A DNA stretch of 6,462 nucleotides. Source: Peptococcaceae bacterium UBA6116. Lineage in GTDB: Bacteria > Bacillota > Desulfitobacteriia > Desulfitobacteriales > Syntrophobotulaceae. The DNA is taken from positions 2,561 through 9,022 of the forward strand of contig DIWC01000002.1 in the NCBI GenBank assembly GCA_002423425.1. Direction: 5' to 3'. A model generated the notes under the pieces. The model saw only the letters and a list, made by a program, of their open reading frames with translations, was not told where the DNA came from and ran no database searches. Numbering within the stretch: position 1 is the first letter of the stretch; each line of letters opens with the position of its first letter. Position numbers and translations under genes: made by a program. Positions 1-6,337 of the stretch are shown piece by piece.

Positions 1-37
1 CTGTTGTACTAAACCGCTGCGCGGCGGCTAATAAAAA
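1..37. other. Short unassigned left-edge segment with GC-rich hairpin
   Basis: Nothing codes convincingly here. A GC-rich imperfect inverted repeat lies at 14-27 (CCGC, then GCGG after a 6-base gap), followed by an A-rich stretch. CTG TTG TAC TAA at 1-12 could be the last codons of a gene entering from the left, but three codons cannot support a call. The reading frame of the transposase remnant on the right has TAA TAA at about 29-34, so this segment looks like foreign sequence joined to the broken element. Confidence 0.3.
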
Positions 38-726
38 ATTGTCCCCGGAGGCGGTCTTTCTTCTGACGGTCTTTCTTCTGACGGTCTTCCTTTGTCCGTT
101 CCCGTAAGAAGTTTTTTATTCCGGTTAAGGTTGTTTCCAAAAAGTTCAGAGGTAAGTTTCTTTATTTTTTGAAGAAGGCCTATGCGGACGGCAAATTGGA
201 GTTTTATAACGAGGCTGCTTTACTTGCTTTGCCAAGCAATCTTTATTCTCTTATAGACAGTCTTTATGCGAAAAAATGGGTTGTTTTTTGCAAGAAGCCG
301 TTTAAGTCTCCGGAGCATGTTGTCCGCTATCTTGGCTGCTATACGCACAGGGTGGCCCTCAGCAATTCCAGGATTAAGTCTTTTGACGGGAAGTCGGTCA
401 GTTTTTCCTGGAAGGATTATAAGGATAGCGGCAAATCTAAGATTATGACTTTGGATGCTTTTGAGTTTTCCCGCAGGTTTCTCCAGCATGTTCTGCCTGA
501 CGGGTTTGTGAAGATCCGGCATTATGGCCTTTTATGCAGCAGGAATATTGGTACGAAGCTGCTTAGATGCCGCCGACTGGCGAGAAGTAAGCTGCCGAAG
601 GTTTCGCCCCGATCGAAAGTCCGGTATTGTCCTTGCTGCGGCAGTTCCAAGGTGATTTTTGTTTGGCAACGCTTTCCTTCTGCCGTCACATATGAGCATT
701 ACAACGAATTCACGAACGCAATTTAA
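38..726 (+). pseudogene. IS91-family (HUH/Y2) transposase, 5'-truncated and frameshifted remnant
   Basis: This is the C-terminal half of an IS91-type rolling-circle transposase. The frame starting at 38 reads IVPGGGLSSDG, the conserved stretch that follows the HUH (HxHC) metal-binding motif, so the break has removed the HUH histidines. The frame is lost around 89-94, where one T appears to be missing; in the next frame the family sequence continues (RKKFFIPVKV, FRGKFLYFLKKAY, KKPFKSPEHVVRYLG, YTHRVALSNSR, MTLDAFEFSRRFLQHVLP, GFVKIRHYG) to a C-terminal CPCC zinc knuckle near 630-641. Both tyrosines of the Y2 motif remain, in YLGCY (codons 328-330 and 340-342), though the residue before the second, usually Arg, is Cys. 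An apparent TTG start at 169 is internal to the domain and is not a real start. Family homology fades by about 650-660; the last ~20 codons to the TAA at 724-726 may be flanking phage DNA read in frame. A non-functional element fragment is the safest reading. Confidence 0.88.
52..90. repeat. 15-bp tandem duplication inside the transposase remnant
   Basis: The unit CGGTCTTTCTTCTGA occurs at 52-66 and 67-81, followed by a partial third copy from 82. In the ancestral frame it encodes GLSSD repeated, so it inserts five codons without shifting the frame. In the frame used downstream it places a TGA in each full copy. Replication slippage in a decaying gene is the simplest cause. Confidence 0.85.
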
Positions 727-731
727 GGGGG
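725..731 (+). promoter_or_regulatory. Ribosome binding site that sets the TTG start at 740
   Basis: AAGGGGG lies 8 bases before TTG at 740-742 and overlaps the TAA (724-726) of the upstream frame. The alternative in-frame starts further upstream (TTG at 659, ATG at 692) have no comparable site and would add residues that do not belong to the family. Confidence 0.65.
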
Positions 732-739
732 AATTAGCT

Positions 740-1063
740 TTGAAGCTGAAAGACAAGAAAATACAGATTTTAGCCGTGACTTATGAAACCGACCCGGAGG
801 GCTTTCAAACAGAAAGCCTTACCCCGATAGCCACGTCCTTGTGGGCGTATTTCCGGCAGCTATCCGGGAAAGAGGTTTACGCCGCCGCAAGTATTCACAC
901 CGTCGAGGAAGTCCAATTCGTGATTAACTGGCGCGACGACATCACGACCGCGCACGTTATACGCTACAAGGGCGTTGACTATGATATTACACGCGTTGAC
1001 ACGTTCGGGGGGTATAAGGGGGATTTAACGCTGTATGGCAGGAAAGGGGGGCAACAGATGTAA
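740..1063 (+). CDS. Phage head closure / head-tail joining protein (SPP1 gp16-like)
   Basis: The predicted 107-residue protein matches the phage head-tail joining family (Phage_H_T_join). These proteins form a ring between the portal/adaptor and the tail in siphophage and myophage virions. The pattern seen is: N-terminal beta strand (KIQILAV), a DPEGFQTES turn where the family usually has 'DEDGFxTE', TSLWAYFRQLSGKEVYAA matching the 'vWAxvxplsGkEyxxA' core, then VQFVINWRDDI and VIRYKGVDYDITRVD ('ixyrgxxYdIxxv'). The length equals the family norm (about 105-115) when the TTG at 740 is used, so the gene looks complete. The next gene of such a module (HK97 gp10-like or tail) is not downstream; phage sequence ends close to the stop and unrelated DNA follows. 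Upstream the adaptor gene is replaced by a transposase fragment. It is thus an isolated prophage remnant, intact as a reading frame but probably without function. Confidence 0.8.
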   Translation: MKLKDKKIQILAVTYETDPEGFQTESLTPIATSLWAYFRQLSGKEVYAAASIHTVEEVQFVINWRDDITTAHVIRYKGVDYDITRVDTFGGYKGDLTLYGRKGGQQM

Positions 1064-1078
1064 ATTTTCTTAAACGCA

Positions 1079-1107
1079 TTGAATTTTTGTAGTTCAGCCT
1101 GTACAAT
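1079..1107 (+). promoter_or_regulatory. Candidate sigma-A promoter of the restriction-modification operon
   Basis: TTGAAT at 1079-1084 (4/6 to TTGACA) and TACAAT at 1102-1107 (5/6 to TATAAT) are separated by exactly 17 bp. This is the best match in the 107-bp gap before the methyltransferase and would start transcription near 1114, leaving a leader of about 55 bases. An imperfect inverted repeat (CATT-G-AATT at 1077-1085, AATTAATG at 1105-1112) overlaps both boxes and could bind a regulator, but no regulator gene is present in the window. Confidence 0.5.
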
Positions 1108-1170
1108 TAATGTTGGGATATTTTGTGCTTGATGTAGTGTTGGTCATGCAATTGAAAGTGAGATGCGCTG

Positions 1171-2019
1171 ATGAATCCTGTTTTGAAATATCGTGGGGGT
1201 AAATCGCGGGAAATTCCGTGCTTTCTGCAATATATACCCGATGATTTTAATCGTTATATTGAACCGTTTTTTGGCGGCGGCGCGGTGTATTTTTATCTTG
1301 AACCTGATAATGCCATACTTAACGATGTAAATGAGCGTCTTATGACGTTCTATCGGCAATTAAAAGATAATTACCCACAAATGCGGAAACAGCTTGATGA
1401 ACTTCAAAGGCAATATGAATTAAATCAAGCTACATATAAGAAGTTAAAAGCCAAGAACCCGGATGAGCGCGTACCAAATGTGAATGAAGATTTATATTAT
1501 CACATACGCGACTTATTCAACCACCCCGGCGATACCTATTTAGACGGTGTGCTGTATTTTTTTATTAACAAAACGGCCTATTCAGGAATGATACGTTATA
1601 ACAACAGTGGCGATTATAACGTGCCGTTTGGGCGTTATCCTAATCTTAACACAAGATTAATAACTCGACAACACAGCAAATTGCTTCAAGGCGCGGAGTT
1701 ATTTAATGTTGATTATAAACAGATTTTTGACATGGCGGAAGAGGATGACTTCATTTTTCTTGACCCGCCTTATGATTGCGTATTCAATGATTATGGCAAC
1801 ATCGATATGATGAATGGTTTTGACGAAACGGAACACCGCCGTTTGGCCGCAGACTTTCGGAATTTGCCTTGCCGCGCGTTAATGGTTATAGGCAAAACGC
1901 CGCTTACACAAGAACTATACAACGGCTTTATCTTCGATGAATACTATAAAAATTATGCCGTCAACATCAAGAACCGATTTAACAACGATAAAATGCACAT
2001 TATTGTTAAAAACTACTAA
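1171..2019 (+). CDS. DNA adenine (N6) methyltransferase, Dam/D12 class, of a type II R-M system
   Basis: This 282-residue enzyme transfers a methyl group from S-adenosylmethionine to adenine N6 and here protects host DNA from the endonuclease encoded next. Motif order is that of the alpha (D12) class: motif X YRGGK at 7-11, motif I EPFFGGGAV at 31-39 (SAM binding), LNDVN at 50-54, target-recognition region RYNNSGDYNVPFGRY at 142-156, and catalytic motif IV DPPY at 198-201. The RYN..G.(F/Y)NVPFGRY block is shared with E. coli Dam and DpnII-group enzymes acting on GATC, though related members recognise other sequences (for example GATATC). Length agrees with the family (about 260-290). The ATG at 1171 begins directly before motif X and follows a weak AAAGTGAG; an ATG at 1162 meets TGA after one codon and the ATG at 1146 is out of frame. 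It is co-transcribed with the endonuclease 18 bp downstream. Class is sure; GATC-type specificity is an inference. Confidence 0.93.
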   Translation: MNPVLKYRGGKSREIPCFLQYIPDDFNRYIEPFFGGGAVYFYLEPDNAILNDVNERLMTFYRQLKDNYPQMRKQLDELQRQYELNQATYKKLKAKNPDERVPNVNEDLYYHIRDLFNHPGDTYLDGVLYFFINKTAYSGMIRYNNSGDYNVPFGRYPNLNTRLITRQHSKLLQGAELFNVDYKQIFDMAEEDDFIFLDPPYDCVFNDYGNIDMMNGFDETEHRRLAADFRNLPCRALMVIGKTPLTQELYNGFIFDEYYKNYAVNIKNRFNNDKMHIIVKNY

Positions 2020-2022
2020 GAT

Positions 2023-2030
2023 AGGGGGGT
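2023..2030 (+). promoter_or_regulatory. Ribosome binding site of the endonuclease gene
   Basis: AGGGGGGT lies 7 bases before the ATG at 2038, in the 18-bp gap after the methyltransferase stop. It is stronger than the methyltransferase's own site. Ordering the two proteins in time therefore probably relies on gene order and enzyme maturation rather than on weak translation of the nuclease. Confidence 0.55.
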
Positions 2031-2037
2031 AAAGGTT

Positions 2038-3726
2038 ATGGCGCGACTTGATAACAAAGCTTTGTTTTTCACGACATCGCCGCGAACCCCCGCAAAAATG
2101 ATACCCGAAATTCGCCTGTTACACGAACAGTTTGAGGGGCGCAAGTGGAATTCCGGCACACAAGAGGAATTCATAGATAAGCTTGCTGAATCTGACTTTT
2201 TCGAGGGAACAGGTTCACCGACCGACAAGGCATTTAGCGCCCGTGACCGTATTAACCGTGCGCCTAAGTCTTTGGGCTTTGTTGACTTAAAGCCGAACAT
2301 TGCCCTAACCGATGCCGGAAATGTTTTAATATCGGGTAAGCGTCCGCAGGAAATATTCTTGCGGCAGTTGCTCAAATTTCAGTTGCCCTCACCCTACCAT
2401 ATCGAAAATAGGACTATTGCGGGGACTTTCTATGTCCGTCCATACCTTGAAATAATGCGTTTAGTACGCGAACTGGAACACATCACGTTTGACGAACTGA
2501 AAATATTTGCCGTGCAACTGACGGACTATCGCAAGTTTGGTGAGGTAAAGGCTGCAATTTTAGCTTTTCGTGCTGAAAAGGAAAACCGCAGGGGCGAATA
2601 CAAACGTTTTGTCAATGACGTATGGGCAGAAGCAGTTATGAGCATTTACAGCGATAATATCAGCGAAGGCAGGACACGAACGCGCGAAACCGCAAACGCG
2701 AGCTTGAAGAAATTCATATCAACAAAGAAAAGCAACTTGCGCGACTATGCGGATGCTTGTTTCCGCTATTTGCGATATACGGGGCTTGTTTCTATTTCTC
2801 ACAGGAGCAGGACTATGTCTTTCTTTGCCGATAAATTGCCGGAAGTTGACTACATACTTTCAACAGTTGAACGCAAGCCCGTATTCATTGACGATGAACC
2901 CGGATATAAAGCGCATTTGTTTTCGTCCACAGAACCCGCGCTTTATGTTGACATCAAAGAAAATATAGTTGATACGCTTATGCGTATAGGAACATACACT
3001 AAGCGTGAACTTGTTGGTAAAACGATAGACCAATTAAAAGACCTACGCGATGATATAATACAAGAGCGTAAAAATGCGGTTATTACTGCGCAAGTCGAAG
3101 AAATAAAATCTTATTCCCTATATTCCGAGATAATGGACACTTACAACGAAATAATATCCGATGAGATTTTCGATGCGCCGCTAATGCTTGAATATAATAC
3201 ATGGCGGGCTATGACTATGCTTGACGGTGGCGACATCAAAGGAAATTTCAAGTTTGACGACGCAGGGCAACCATTATCAACGGCACAAGGCAATATGCCG
3301 GATATTGAGTGCGACTACGGCGATTTTGTTTTATCCGTTGAAGTAACAATGCAGAACGGGCAACGCCAATATGAAACAGAGGGCGAACCAGTAGCGCGGC
3401 ATTACGGACAAATGAAAAGCAGGACGGGAAAAGAAGCCTATTGTTTGTTTATTGCCCCTACAATCAATCCGGCGGCGTTATCTCATTTTTATGCGCTGAA
3501 CCAAATAAACATTGGATATTACGGCGGCAAAGCACAGATAATACCGCTTGAATTAGACCAGTTTATGCGGCTTGTAGATACGGCCTATAATAACACGAGC
3601 CGTCCCGAACCCAAAGATGTGAAACGGTTTTTGAATTCTGCTATAGAGCAGGTGTCGCTTGCGACGGACGAAACTGAATGGGGCGAACTCATACAAGATT
3701 GTATTGACCAGTGGTTAGCAGCATAA
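2038..3726 (+). CDS. AlwI-family type II (IIS) restriction endonuclease
   Basis: This 562-residue protein resembles the AlwI family, which includes AlwI (GGATC) and the BstNBI/PleI/MlyI and N.BspD6I enzymes (GAGTC); they cut a few bases outside an asymmetric site. The N-terminal half holds family signatures (LLHEQFEGRKWN at 27-38, SDFFEGTGSPTDKAFSARDRINRAPKSLGF spanning about 52-81) and would form the recognition domain with winged-helix-like parts. The C-terminal half carries the nuclease core: E385, D422 in MPDIE, E435 in VEVT, E448 and H455 in ARH. The spacing D-13-E-13-E-7-H is the same as I recall for N.BspD6I (D456, E469, E482, H489), so the active site looks complete. It has no signal peptide or membrane segment and acts on DNA in the cytoplasm. 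It follows the methyltransferase by 18 bp and ends just before a terminator. Exact specificity is not readable from sequence alone; GGATC is favoured by the Dam-like partner and by the local lack of GATC. Confidence 0.9.
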   Translation: MARLDNKALFFTTSPRTPAKMIPEIRLLHEQFEGRKWNSGTQEEFIDKLAESDFFEGTGSPTDKAFSARDRINRAPKSLGFVDLKPNIALTDAGNVLISGKRPQEIFLRQLLKFQLPSPYHIENRTIAGTFYVRPYLEIMRLVRELEHITFDELKIFAVQLTDYRKFGEVKAAILAFRAEKENRRGEYKRFVNDVWAEAVMSIYSDNISEGRTRTRETANASLKKFISTKKSNLRDYADACFRYLRYTGLVSISHRSRTMSFFADKLPEVDYILSTVERKPVFIDDEPGYKAHLFSSTEPALYVDIKENIVDTLMRIGTYTKRELVGKTIDQLKDLRDDIIQERKNAVITAQVEEIKSYSLYSEIMDTYNEIISDEIFDAPLMLEYNTWRAMTMLDGGDIKGNFKFDDAGQPLSTAQGNMPDIECDYGDFVLSVEVTMQNGQRQYETEGEPVARHYGQMKSRTGKEAYCLFIAPTINPAALSHFYALNQINIGYYGGKAQIIPLELDQFMRLVDTAYNNTSRPEPKDVKRFLNSAIEQVSLATDETEWGELIQDCIDQWLAA

Positions 3727-3728
3727 TC

Positions 3729-3762
3729 AAAGGGGTAACAATCCGTTACCCCTTTCAATTTG
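3729..3762 (+). terminator. Rho-independent terminator of the R-M operon
   Basis: An 11-bp perfect stem (AAAGGGGTAAC at 3729-3739 with GTTACCCCTTT at 3745-3755) closes a 5-base loop two bases after the endonuclease stop, and is followed by CAATTT. The stem is GC-rich in its middle with A/T flanks, so it could also act weakly in the other direction. Confidence 0.85.
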
Positions 3763-3804
3763 GCAAGATTAATTGAGTATCGTCAACTGGCGTTTAATAG
3801 CTTT

Positions 3805-3825
3805 AAGCGACAAACAAGCGACAAA
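3805..3825. repeat. 10-bp direct repeat, 11-bp period
   Basis: AAGCGACAAA occurs at 3805-3814 and again at 3816-3825 with one base between the copies, in the gene-free gap beyond the R-M terminator. One helical turn between copies would suit a protein binding site or a recombination-site arm, but two short copies in AT-rich DNA may also be chance. Confidence 0.4.
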
Positions 3826-3829
3826 ATGA

Positions 3830-3883
3830 AAATAAAACACGCTGAAATGCTTGATTTTACTGCATTTATGGCGTGTTTTATTT
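3830..3883. terminator. Large hairpin, probable bidirectional terminator between convergent units
   Basis: A 13-bp perfect outer stem (AAATAAAACACGC at 3830-3842, GCGTGTTTTATTT at 3871-3883) encloses a small internal loop and a 6-bp inner stem (AAATGC at 3845-3850, GCATTT at 3862-3867). The U-rich arm lies on the 3' side on both strands, so it can terminate the R-M transcript on the plus strand and the protease transcript on the minus strand. A 19-codon ATG...TAG frame (3826-3885) lies across it, without a ribosome site, and is not considered a gene. Confidence 0.65.
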
Positions 3884-3966
3884 AGTCCTTAGCATACTAT
3901 ATATCCCCCAATCAATATGTCTTTTTTTTTGCATTAATTTTACATTAATATCGGCATTTGCAATAA
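3884..3966. other. AT-rich gap without a recognisable gene
   Basis: This stretch has a run of nine T at 3922-3930 and two CATTAAT copies (3932-3938, 3943-3949) but no coding pattern on either strand. With the features on both sides it makes up the roughly 380-base gap without an intact gene between the endonuclease stop (3726) and the protease stop (4109). Confidence 0.5.
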
Positions 3967-4106
3967 TCATTTTTCATAGTTTTCAGTAATCTCATTGTCT
4001 TTGTAATCAAAAACTATTGCGGTACTATATTTTGTTCTTGTTACAGCAATGTAGAATTTTGATTTGCTTTGATTTTTAAACTTTTAGAATGATTCCTTAT
4101 CCAATT
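3967..4106 (-). pseudogene. C-terminal remnant of a UvrD/SF1-like DNA helicase
   Basis: Read on the minus strand, codons from 4074 down to the TGA at 3967-3969 give NQSKSKFYIAVTRTKYSTAI followed by VFDYKDNEITENYEK. The FYIAVTR(T/A)K segment is the helicase motif VI signature of UvrD/Rep-type superfamily 1 enzymes, where the arginine contacts ATP, and the hydrophobic 'Y(S)xAIV' strand after it is also typical. Just upstream the frame has a stop (TAA at 4084-4086), but the adjacent frame reads LTNWIRNHSKSLK from about 4112 to 4074 and joins smoothly if one base was lost from the five-T run at 4073-4077. All other helicase motifs (Walker A, DExx, and so on) are absent: the protease gene occupies that space. 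It is therefore a truncated, frameshifted tail, too short to work. Which helicase it came from (for example a defence-associated one such as the GajB class) cannot be told from about 45 residues. Confidence 0.65.
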
Positions 4107-4108
4107 AG

Positions 4109-6331
4109 TCAATCGTTAAAATCAATTTCTTCTTCAGCAACATTGTAAATATCAATTCTATTTTCAACATCAATTTTATTGACAAGCCATCCTCTGAGGG
4201 AACAATTTTTTATAAAATCATCGATTCGATTGACGCCATCTATCTCTTTTAACGTTACTACGATACCAAACTTTATACCTACTCCATATTTTTCATCTAA
4301 ACGTTCTTTCGCTTTTAAACTTACTCCCCAAATTCCTTTATCATAGTATTTTTTCGCACGATTGCCTTTTTTTGATATTTCCCTAATGTGCTTCACATTA
4401 TCCCATTTTCTAAAATACTTTCTTGCATCTTCCTCCCATGTAAAATGTTCGGCTACCGCACTTTGATAATTATTATCTATGGGTTTTATTCCATTATCGG
4501 TTAACCTGCCAAATTGTATTTCAAGCTCTGTATTCGTATAATCAACACCTTGATTCCGAGAACAAAACGGGAAATAACATAAAGTGGCTTTTGCAATAAA
4601 AGGATGTTTATCCTTACTTATGGGCACAGGAATATTATAATTGTAAGTGTCGTATTTTTCCGAAATACCCGATAAAACAAATTGTATCTCAGCATCTGGA
4701 CAACGAACAACATCGTCAATTTTCATTGGAACTATTCCGTGCCCAATAAGAGAAGAGCTGACTTCTTGTTTGTTCCAACCGGTTGCTGCATTTATTATTA
4801 GAGCTTTTGCCACTTCTCTGCTTAATCCTAGTATATTAATTAAATAAGACATTTTCCTTGCTATCCACGGGGCTGCAAAAGAAGTTCCTCTTACAAACGC
4901 CTCACCGGTTGGAGTGCAAACTCGCATATAATTTGTTCCATCACCGCCATAATAGCTAATATCAGGTTTTGTAAAAAATGATAAAACCGGACCTTGCCGA
5001 GTATAAGAGGCGGGGCAATTATTAAAATCAACAGAATTAACAACCAGCGAATTTATAGAGTCAGCCGGAGCCCCGATAGCCTGAGGTTGTTTTTCAGTAG
5101 ATACTTTATTGGTTCCGGCAATAACAAATATTACATCATTTTCATATTGTATTCTGTCCAATATTGCTGCTTCCGGCGAAATAAAGTTTGGATTAATTTC
5201 AAGCTTGGATCCAAGGGATAAATTCCAGACTTTTATATCTTTGTTTGACGATATTATTTCATTTATATTTCTTAAAATTGTAAATGAACTAAATTGGTTT
5301 CCGGCAGCAACACCAAAATGTCGTACACGAAACCTACCGCAACCATCATCCATATGAGGATTAGCTGACGGACCGTCTACTATAATAGATGATACTGCTG
5401 TTCCATGCTTATAGTCGCTTGGTGATAATTGAATATCTTTGGGTAACATATTTTTAAATTCAACCCACTTGGAAAAGTAAACATTTTCATCAAACATTGT
5501 ATCAATTACGCCGATTGTGGGTTCATTCTTAGGGGCAGGAATAGTGATAACAGTACCATTACAAAAATCAAAATCAACTTTTGTCAGTTGTGTTATGTCC
5601 CTAACTGCCATAGATATTAAATATGGAGCTTTTTGTTTTAAAAGAGTTAATTCATCAGGTCTCAATAAAATGGTCGTATCATCCATAACTCTAGTAAACT
5701 GCAAATTAATACCTAGTTTTTCCATAAGCTTCGTCGCTTTAACATCTGTTTTATATATAGTGATAATAGATTCATCTATTAAATCTGTATCATCAACAAC
5801 TAATACATCAAATTTTTCAATATAAAAAGCATCTATTATTACTTTGAGAAAATTTGTTTTTGCAATCTTTGATGGGGCAAAGGCAATTTGCTTGGAATTG
5901 ATTTTCTTTATAATGTCATGGGTGATTGTCCCATCAAATTTTTCTTTTAATATGTTAATGCCTATGTTTAAGCGTTCAATTGACTCATCTATTATTTCTA
6001 TAGAAACATAATGAGTAATTATATGTTTCGGAGATTCATTATTGGTAAATCTCGCGCCAACAATAGAACTATTTGCTGTAATGCCACCCTTGGACAACAA
6101 ACCTTGCATCCTGTTGCTTTTAGCGGCAACTTTATTATAATATACGCTAATCAATGCTCCAGAAAATATATTTTCCTTTGACCAGAACCTTTTTAATTCC
6201 ACTAAATCTATTTTTAGCTGTTCTAATTGTGAAACTTTAACTGATTTTCCGGCAGGTAAATTGGGGGCTCCAGGTTGTGAATTGCTTGATGCTTGTTCAA
6301 ATGTTCCTTTTAATTGTAATAAATTATTCAT
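4109..6331 (-). CDS. Cytoplasmic subtilisin-like (S8) serine protease, defence-type (IetS-like)
   Basis: The predicted 740-residue protein is a subtilase. The catalytic Asp is D277 in IGVIDTMF, His is H309 in KHGTAVSSI, Ser is S484 in RGTSFAAP, and the oxyanion Asn is N408 in FVIAGTN; KVWNLSLGS (367-375) and the KPDI strand (455-458) are further family landmarks. After the Asp the usual DTG/DSG is DTM. Residues 1-270 form a long N-terminal region with no signal peptide or membrane segment, unlike secreted subtilases, so the enzyme should stay in the cytoplasm. About 545-740 is a beta-rich then charged C-terminal region. This architecture is known from protease-based antiphage modules, notably IetAS (AAA+ ATPase IetA plus subtilase IetS), where the protease is thought to be unleashed on infection; its substrate is unknown. 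ATG at 6331 is chosen because AAAGGAG lies 9 bases upstream; a TTG two codons earlier is too close to that site. The gene starts 6 bp after the upstream stop, so they form one operon. Base composition is much more AT-rich than the R-M genes. The protease call is firm; the defence role is inferred. Confidence 0.88.
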   Translation of the reverse strand: MNNLLQLKGTFEQASSNSQPGAPNLPAGKSVKVSQLEQLKIDLVELKRFWSKENIFSGALISVYYNKVAAKSNRMQGLLSKGGITANSSIVGARFTNNESPKHIITHYVSIEIIDESIERLNIGINILKEKFDGTITHDIIKKINSKQIAFAPSKIAKTNFLKVIIDAFYIEKFDVLVVDDTDLIDESIITIYKTDVKATKLMEKLGINLQFTRVMDDTTILLRPDELTLLKQKAPYLISMAVRDITQLTKVDFDFCNGTVITIPAPKNEPTIGVIDTMFDENVYFSKWVEFKNMLPKDIQLSPSDYKHGTAVSSIIVDGPSANPHMDDGCGRFRVRHFGVAAGNQFSSFTILRNINEIISSNKDIKVWNLSLGSKLEINPNFISPEAAILDRIQYENDVIFVIAGTNKVSTEKQPQAIGAPADSINSLVVNSVDFNNCPASYTRQGPVLSFFTKPDISYYGGDGTNYMRVCTPTGEAFVRGTSFAAPWIARKMSYLINILGLSREVAKALIINAATGWNKQEVSSSLIGHGIVPMKIDDVVRCPDAEIQFVLSGISEKYDTYNYNIPVPISKDKHPFIAKATLCYFPFCSRNQGVDYTNTELEIQFGRLTDNGIKPIDNNYQSAVAEHFTWEEDARKYFRKWDNVKHIREISKKGNRAKKYYDKGIWGVSLKAKERLDEKYGVGIKFGIVVTLKEIDGVNRIDDFIKNCSLRGWLVNKIDVENRIDIYNVAEEEIDFND

Positions 6332-6337
6332 ATACAA

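Noticed and set aside
52..90. Short repeats as a possible CRISPR or regulatory array
   Set aside because: Copies are directly adjacent, without spacers, inside the transposase frame; a slippage duplication explains them.
169..171. TTG as the start of a 185-residue protein
   Set aside because: Family sequence (RKKFFIPVKV...FRGKFLYF) continues in frame upstream of it, so it is an internal codon of a truncated transposase.
659..739. Upstream TTG (659) or ATG (692) as the head-closure start
   Set aside because: They lack a ribosome site and add non-family residues; AAGGGGG precedes the TTG at 740 at good spacing and gives the normal family length.
1144..1359. 71-codon minus-strand frame opposite the methyltransferase start
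   Set aside because: It is antisense to a well-matched methylase with motifs X and I in the same interval and resembles no family.
2016..2375. 119-codon minus-strand frame opposite the endonuclease 5' end
   Set aside because: The plus strand here encodes conserved AlwI-family signatures; the antisense frame has no recognisable motif or ribosome site.
3826..3885. 19-codon ATG...TAG frame across the large hairpin
   Set aside because: It has no ribosome site and its sequence is fully explained by the inverted repeat.
5517..5825. 102-codon plus-strand frame inside the protease gene
   Set aside because: It is antisense to the region leading to and including the catalytic Asp of the subtilase; composition and lack of signals mark it as a shadow.
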